The position numbers were made by a program, and so were the translations under genes. A DNA stretch of 9,596 bases from Sutterella sp. (lineage in GTDB: Bacteria; Pseudomonadota; Gammaproteobacteria; Burkholderiales; Burkholderiaceae_F), in the NCBI GenBank assembly GCA_019418235.1, contig DYCH01000018.1, positions 8,528 through 18,123 of the forward strand, given 5' to 3'. Below, piece by piece: positions 6,545 to 9,596 of the stretch (the first letter of the stretch is position 1; each line of letters starts with the position of its first letter). The notes under the pieces were generated by a model that did not search any database, was not told the DNA's origin, and worked only from the letters and a program-made list of their open reading frames with translations.

Positions 6545-7015
6545 ATGAATAAAACCCTTTTAATAACATCGCTTTTGACCTTAAGCCTCGGCTTAGCGGG
6601 TTGCGTAACCCAAGAAGCTACTTCGGTTTCTTATCGTGGTAATGCCATGAAAACGACGATTTGCTTGGTGGATAATCCCGATGTTAAACCCCAAATCTTT
6701 TTGTCTGTGCGCCGTGCATTGATGGATAAAGGGTTTTATGTTCAACGCATCGAAGCCGAGCACCGTGATGCCACGCGCGATTGCAAACAAATTGTGACTT
6801 ACCAAGCCGACTACGATACAGCCTGGAGCGAGTCGACCTTGCGTTTTGCCAAAGTGACGTTGACAGAAAAGGGTAAGCACGAAAATGTTTACAGTGCTCA
6901 ATGGGATGAACGTGGCACGCAAAAACCGACACTTTTTGACAGTGTCAGCGATGCCGATGTGGAAATACGGCAATTGATTGATCGTCTTTTCCCAAGCGAT
7001 ATTCCTTGGTCCTAA
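6545..7015 (+). CDS. Small outer-membrane lipoprotein, resembling Sbal_3080-type lipoproteins
   Basis: A 156-residue precursor has a lipoprotein signal: charged start MNK, hydrophobic core 5-17, and lipobox L-A-G-C with the lipid-carrying Cys at 20. Val at +2 gives no inner-membrane retention signal, so it is probably sorted to the outer membrane, facing the periplasm. The mature part has ICLVDNP (39-45), RALMDKGF (57-64), a second Cys at 80 before a threonine/tyrosine segment, a strand-rich middle, and the ending IRQLIDRLFP (141-150). This order of motifs recalls the Sbal_3080 lipoprotein family, whose function is unknown to me; the match is from memory of the pattern. Cys40 and Cys80 could form a disulfide. 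The start has a good AGGAA site five bases upstream. It is a single gene, divergent from the membrane-protein operon. Confidence 0.88.
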   Translation: MNKTLLITSLLTLSLGLAGCVTQEATSVSYRGNAMKTTICLVDNPDVKPQIFLSVRRALMDKGFYVQRIEAEHRDATRDCKQIVTYQADYDTAWSESTLRFAKVTLTEKGKHENVYSAQWDERGTQKPTLFDSVSDADVEIRQLIDRLFPSDIPWS

Positions 7016-7026
7016 GGGATTTTTAC

Positions 7027-7052
7027 AGCAAATTTACATTTTTTTGCTTTTT
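7027..7052 (+). terminator. Probable terminator of the lipoprotein gene
   Basis: AGCAAA (7027-7032) and TTTGCT (7043-7048) form a 6-bp stem with a 10-base loop, followed by a T run to 7052. It starts 11 bases after the stop codon. The stem is short, so termination may be partial. Confidence 0.55.
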
Positions 7053-7189
7053 CTCAAGTCACCGAAGTTTAAATTCTTGAAGAAAGAATTGTAAATTCAC
7101 TCTTTAAAATCAAAGAGTTGTCTCTATTTGTCTGAAAAATTGGTAGAAACCCTTAAGAAATTGCCCTCTACCAAAAAGGCTTAATTTAG
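7053..7189. other. AT-rich intergenic region with several short palindromes
   Basis: No gene is seen here. It contains GAATT-GTA-AATTC (7086-7098), ACTCTTT/AAAGAGT (7099-7105 with 7112-7118, 6-base loop) and TTGGTAG/CTACCAA (7140-7146 with 7168-7174, 21-base loop). It lies just upstream of the structured RNA described below and is the likely place for its promoter and control sites, but no promoter of good quality could be assigned. Confidence 0.4.
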
Positions 7190-7204
7190 TTGAAAATACG
7201 CAGT

Positions 7205-7419
7205 GAAACGGGGGGAATGTATTGTACTCGCCCTGTTTCTTGGGTGTTCGCAAGAATGCTCAATTCAGGCCAAGCGGCTAGAGGGGGATACGTAAGTATC
7301 ATTGTCGTTTGGTTGGCCAAGTTGAGATTTAGGGAGCTTGACTTGGTCAGGAGGATGAAGGATTTCATCACTCCAAATTCTTTGGCCCACCGTGTTCACT
7401 CACGGTGGGTATTTTTTTC
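7205..7419 (+). ncRNA. Candidate structured non-coding RNA, identity unassigned (6S-like possible)
   Basis: A dense series of helices ends in a strong terminator and carries no credible protein. Stems are: GAAACGGGG/CCCTGTTTC (7205-7213 with 7231-7239); TTCTTG/CAAGAA (7237-7242 with 7251-7256); and a long arm CTCAA/TTGAG (7259-7263 with 7322-7326) plus GGCCAA/TTGGCC (7268-7273 with 7313-7318). That arm is capped by GATAC-GTAA-GTATC (7287-7300). A further stem is GGAGGATGAA with TTCATC-A-CTCC (7350-7359 with 7364-7374). The sequence TGTTCGCAAG (7245-7254 region) is also found near the 5' end of E. coli 6S RNA as I recall it. An alternative closing stem TTGGGTG/CACTCCAA (7240-7246 with 7369-7376) would place it similarly. 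That is suggestive only; the start is uncertain. Confidence 0.55.
7386..7418 (+). terminator. Strong terminator of the structured RNA
   Basis: CCCACCGTG (7386-7394) and CACGGTGGG (7401-7409) form a perfect 9-bp stem with a 6-base loop, followed by TA and seven T's (7412-7418). No plus-strand protein gene lies immediately upstream, which is what points to a non-coding transcript. Confidence 0.88.
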
Positions 7420-7435
7420 GTACGTGTTTGATTGT

Positions 7436-7476
7436 TAATAAAAAAGTGCTCCGAAAATCGCTTTTCGAAGCACTTT
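7436..7476 (-). terminator. Terminator of the response-regulator gene
   Basis: AAAGTGCT (7443-7450) pairs with AGCACTTT (7469-7476), extended inward by CGAAAA/TTTTCG around a 4-base loop. On the minus strand the junction is a G-U pair, so the stem is continuous, and six T's follow (7440-7445). It lies about 20 bases past the stop codon. A second small palindrome AAGTTC-GTA-GAACTT (7478-7492) sits between. Confidence 0.85.
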
Positions 7477-7494
7477 GAAGTTCGTAGAACTTAA

Positions 7495-8127
7495 TTATTT
7501 TTGATTAAGTTGCGGATCTTCCTTGGCGCGCATCAAAAAGCGTGCAATTTCCGTGGCATTATGGATGCCAAGCTTACGGTAAGCCGCACCACGGTGAACC
7601 TGAGCCGTCTTTTCAGAAATGCCTAATTCATCAGCCACTTCTTTGTTACTCTTACCGAGACTGATAAGGTTAACGACTTCACGTTCGCGCGTGGTCAAGT
7701 TCTTGAGCTTATTTTTGAAGTCCAAGACGTCGGCCATGCGTTCTTGACGGTTCATGTATTCGGTAATGACGTCGTTGACCACCTTGAAAAGACGTTCTTC
7801 ACGAACGGGCTTTTGCAAGAATTCCACAGCACCGGCCTTCATTGTATGCACGGCCATATCAATATCGCCGTGACCGGACAAGAAGATAACGGGGAGGTCA
7901 ACGCCCATTTCATTTAAATGCGTTTGTAAACCCAAACCGCTCATGTTCGGCATACGCACGTCCATGATGATGCAACCGGGGCGCACGAAATCGCCGTTGG
8001 CTAAGAATTGGGAACCGTCGCGATAGGTCTTCACTTCCCAGCCTTCGCCCTCGAGCAAGAAAGCCATGGAGTTACGGATGCCTTCGTCGTCATCCACAAT
8101 ACGCACTAAGGGAGTGTTATTTAACAT
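7495..8127 (-). CDS. FixJ/TtrR-type two-component response regulator (receiver + LuxR-type HTH)
   Basis: A 210-residue cytoplasmic transcription regulator. The receiver domain (about 6-120) has the acidic pocket D12-D13-D14, the phosphate acceptor D56 in IIMDVRMPNMSG, S84 as the switch residue in FLSGHGD, and K106 in the QKP motif. A linker helix leads to a LuxR-type helix-turn-helix (about 142-200) with LTTREREVVNLI, NKEVADELGISEKTAQVHR and the final Leu-rich helix. Receiver wording such as VDDDEGIRNSMAFLLE and SGHGDIDMAV is typical of the FixJ/TtrR/TodT group and not of NarL or GacA. No histidine kinase lies nearby in the window. The ATG at 8127 is preferred, with TTAGG nine bases upstream; a GTG at 8136 overlaps that site. 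Its trigger is not visible. Confidence 0.93.
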   Translation of the reverse strand: MLNNTPLVRIVDDDEGIRNSMAFLLEGEGWEVKTYRDGSQFLANGDFVRPGCIIMDVRMPNMSGLGLQTHLNEMGVDLPVIFLSGHGDIDMAVHTMKAGAVEFLQKPVREERLFKVVNDVITEYMNRQERMADVLDFKNKLKNLTTREREVVNLISLGKSNKEVADELGISEKTAQVHRGAAYRKLGIHNATEIARFLMRAKEDPQLNQK

Positions 8128-8147
8128 TTCAAGCACCTAAGTTGGGT

Positions 8148-8204
8148 TTATCAATCCGTTAAGTATAGGATTATTTCGATAAAAGAAAAATCCGACATTG
8201 ATAA
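8148..8204 (-). promoter_or_regulatory. Promoter/operator region of the response-regulator gene
   Basis: On the minus strand a -10 element TATACT (8162-8167) lies 34 bases upstream of the ATG; the -35 position is only T-rich. Around it is an unusual set of symmetric elements. TTATCAAT (8148-8155) is mirrored by ATTGATAA (8197-8204). AATCC (8153-8157) is mirrored by GGATT (8168-8172) across the -10, and TTAT-TTCG-ATAA is at 8171-8182. The arrangement suggests a dimeric regulator bound over the promoter, possibly autoregulation. Confidence 0.5.
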
Positions 8205-8211
8205 TTATTAT

Positions 8212-8241
8212 AAAAAAAGTACTAGAAAATCAGTACTTTTT
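8212..8241 (-). terminator. Terminator of the hipBA operon (symmetric)
   Basis: AAAAAGTACT (8214-8223) and AGTACTTTTT (8232-8241) form a perfect 10-bp stem with an 8-base loop, flanked by A's on the left and T's on the right, so it could act in both directions. It lies seven bases past the hipA-like stop codon. Confidence 0.85.
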
Positions 8242-8247
8242 CCAAAA

Positions 8248-9429
8248 TTAACGTTGTAGTTTTGCAAAAGCAGTACTCATGGTGTCCATTTCAATCGGGT
8301 CGCACTGAAGTTCAGAGGCGACTTTTTCCCAATTTTGAGCACAAAAAGCCGTGATCTCATGAGCAAGCTCCTGGGCTTTGCGAGGTTTGAGACCGAAATA
8401 ACGGGCGACTTCAACCGCTTTAACCAAGTCAGGAGCATCACAGTCATGTGTGACCCCTGTGGCATGATGACGACGATTTAAAGGCGTTGGCGTTGGGGAG
8501 ACAGAGTAAATCGGTGCCAATCGCCAACCATTATCCTCACGGATAAAACCGATATTGTCCAATCGATCGTTTACGTTGCCCACCGCCATATTAAAGACCA
8601 TCCGTTTCCAGAGTTCTTCTAAGTCTTGAGTCGGTGCCGATCCGTCTTCATTCAAAATGTCGGCGACTTCTAAATAAGAGTGGAAACTATCGGGCGCAGC
8701 ACCTAACAAAGCTTGAGCAGAGGCAAACGCTAAAGGATGCCCCTCTTCATCTCGATCAAAGCGCGTACTCATTAAAGCATCCATTCCTCTGAAGGAGGTA
8801 AGTTCTGCCGATACCGTTTTAAGACCGATTCGTTTTGCCAGACTCAACCCAACCGCTTCCCAATGCACTAAATTGCGATCTGGATCGGGGAGTGTAAATT
8901 TAGAAATGGCATTTCTATTTTTACTTGCAATAAATCCAAGCTTAAATCGTTCACCAGGGAGAGAGGAAAGGCCACGATAGAGATTATCTATGTTGGAAAT
9001 ATTGACGTGTCCCATCATTAAACGCTCTAAATCCATCGCTACAGAGCCCATTTGCTTTGCTTGAAGTGCCGGTTGAAGCGATTCATAAAGACCCAAAGCC
9101 CCGGGGCGAAGTACTTCTTGAGAATGAGTGAGTAACTCTATGTTTGAAAAGTCTTTTTTGTGAATGAACTTGTGTAGTTTCCGTGCGCCGATCCCGGGAG
9201 TTATGTCCTGGATAAACCCAAAAAGCGGGTTTCTAGGGCTGGTTTCAAAGACTTTGGGGATCAGGGGCAGATCACGACCTAAAGCAAAGCCTGAATCAAG
9301 CCACGCTTGATCATAGACAAAGTAGCAAGTGGGTCGGGTTGCCGCTATGTCGGAAACGCTCAAAGTCCCGACTGGCAGGGGATTTGAACGAGATTTAAAG
9401 TAAACATTAAATTGTTTTGGCTCGGTCAT
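8248..9429 (-). CDS. HipA-family protein with substituted catalytic residues (probable pseudokinase)
   Basis: HipA proteins are toxin kinases that phosphorylate targets such as glutamyl-tRNA synthetase and are neutralised by HipB. This 393-residue protein (E. coli HipA has 440) has the family layout. The N-terminal subdomain (about 5-115) contains DITPGIGARKL. The kinase-fold core has K177 in SKFTLP, E191 in HWEAVGL, STRFDRDEEG (221-230) and FNMAVGN (279-285). The family's catalytic loop, usually G-N-x-D-D-H-x-K/R-N, reads GNVNDRLDN (284-292), so Asn287 replaces the catalytic Asp and Arg289 the His. The metal-binding Asp of the following 'PxYD' motif is Ser309 in APIYSVSP. The Gly-rich loop of active HipA is also unlike the consensus (SLPGERFK, 156-163). 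Both substitutions were confirmed in the codons. The start overlaps the hipB-like stop (TAATG), indicating coupling. Confidence 0.88.
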   Translation of the reverse strand: MTEPKQFNVYFKSRSNPLPVGTLSVSDIAATRPTCYFVYDQAWLDSGFALGRDLPLIPKVFETSPRNPLFGFIQDITPGIGARKLHKFIHKKDFSNIELLTHSQEVLRPGALGLYESLQPALQAKQMGSVAMDLERLMMGHVNISNIDNLYRGLSSLPGERFKLGFIASKNRNAISKFTLPDPDRNLVHWEAVGLSLAKRIGLKTVSAELTSFRGMDALMSTRFDRDEEGHPLAFASAQALLGAAPDSFHSYLEVADILNEDGSAPTQDLEELWKRMVFNMAVGNVNDRLDNIGFIREDNGWRLAPIYSVSPTPTPLNRRHHATGVTHDCDAPDLVKAVEVARYFGLKPRKAQELAHEITAFCAQNWEKVASELQCDPIEMDTMSTAFAKLQR

Positions 9430-9596
9430 TAAATCACCTTACGTGTTGAGCGTGCGCGTTTAGGCAAACGCTCGTTTTCAAGGCGCAAACCCGATGTATC
9501 CGCGCTAGGAGAGGCGATGTCGGTGAGGGGAGTACCTAAACCAATGGCCTGCATAACGGCAGCCACGTTTCCGATCGATACACCGGGGTCACCGGA
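9429..9596 (-). CDS. HipB-like XRE-family antitoxin, C-terminal part (5' end outside window)
   Basis: The minus strand carries an open frame that enters from the right edge and ends at TAA 9429-9431. It gives 55 residues: SGDPGVSIGNVAAVMQAIGL, then a linker, then a basic tail with LRLENERLPKRARSTRK. This is the usual end of a HipB-type Cro/C1 helix-turn-helix repressor: the last helices of the DNA-binding domain followed by an Arg/Lys-rich tail. HipB normally dimerises, represses the operon and binds HipA. Its stop TAA shares one base with the ATG of the hipA-like gene, so the two are coupled in the standard antitoxin-first order. The N-terminal DNA-binding helices and the promoter lie outside the window. 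Confidence 0.85.
   Translation of the reverse strand, partial: SGDPGVSIGNVAAVMQAIGLGTPLTDIASPSADTSGLRLENERLPKRARSTRKVI

Noticed and set aside
7190..7438. An 82-codon plus-strand frame in the intergenic region.
   Set aside because: It runs through a perfect terminator and the helices of the candidate RNA, has no ribosome site, and its composition is not protein-like.
8128..8136. A GTG start three codons upstream for the response regulator.
   Set aside because: It falls inside the probable ribosome site (TTAGG) of the ATG at 8127 and has no site of its own.

Overview
The window looks like a chromosomal segment of a betaproteobacterium, most likely of the Sutterellaceae (Sutterella/Parasutterella-like). 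Reasons are the autotransporter C-terminus ending in Phe-Phe, the rnr-rlmB pair, moderate GC, very frequent TTG leucine codons, and the styles of the FixJ-like regulator and the HipA/HipB proteins. This placement is inferred from gene style only; no marker gene settles it.

Left part (1-1308): the 3' end of an autotransporter/outer-membrane beta-barrel gene, its terminator, about 260 bases with nothing convincing, and a tRNA-Leu(CAG) on the minus strand. A strong extended -10 promoter for the tRNA lies between the tRNA and the divergent rnr gene. Middle-left (1309-4471): rnr (RNase R) and rlmB (23S rRNA Gm2251 methyltransferase), a conserved RNA-processing pair read together and closed by a good terminator. 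Middle (4500-6364): a small orphan antitoxin-like gene with a hairpin directly before its start codon. It faces a two-gene minus-strand operon of an unknown four-helix membrane protein and a cytoplasmic Sel1-repeat protein.

Right part (6545-9596): a small outer-membrane lipoprotein gene, then a 480-base intergenic stretch. That stretch contains a highly structured, terminator-ended plus-strand RNA of unknown identity (possibly 6S-like). It is followed on the minus strand by an orphan FixJ/TtrR-type response regulator and by a hipB-hipA operon whose hipB is cut by the window edge. The HipA protein lacks the residues expected for kinase catalysis.

The genes are mostly housekeeping or surface/regulatory genes and not one coherent pathway. 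The most unusual items are the apparent HipA pseudokinase paired with a HipB-like protein, the unassigned structured RNA, and the orphan antitoxin-like gene. No insertion sequence, CRISPR array, integrase or prophage gene is visible.
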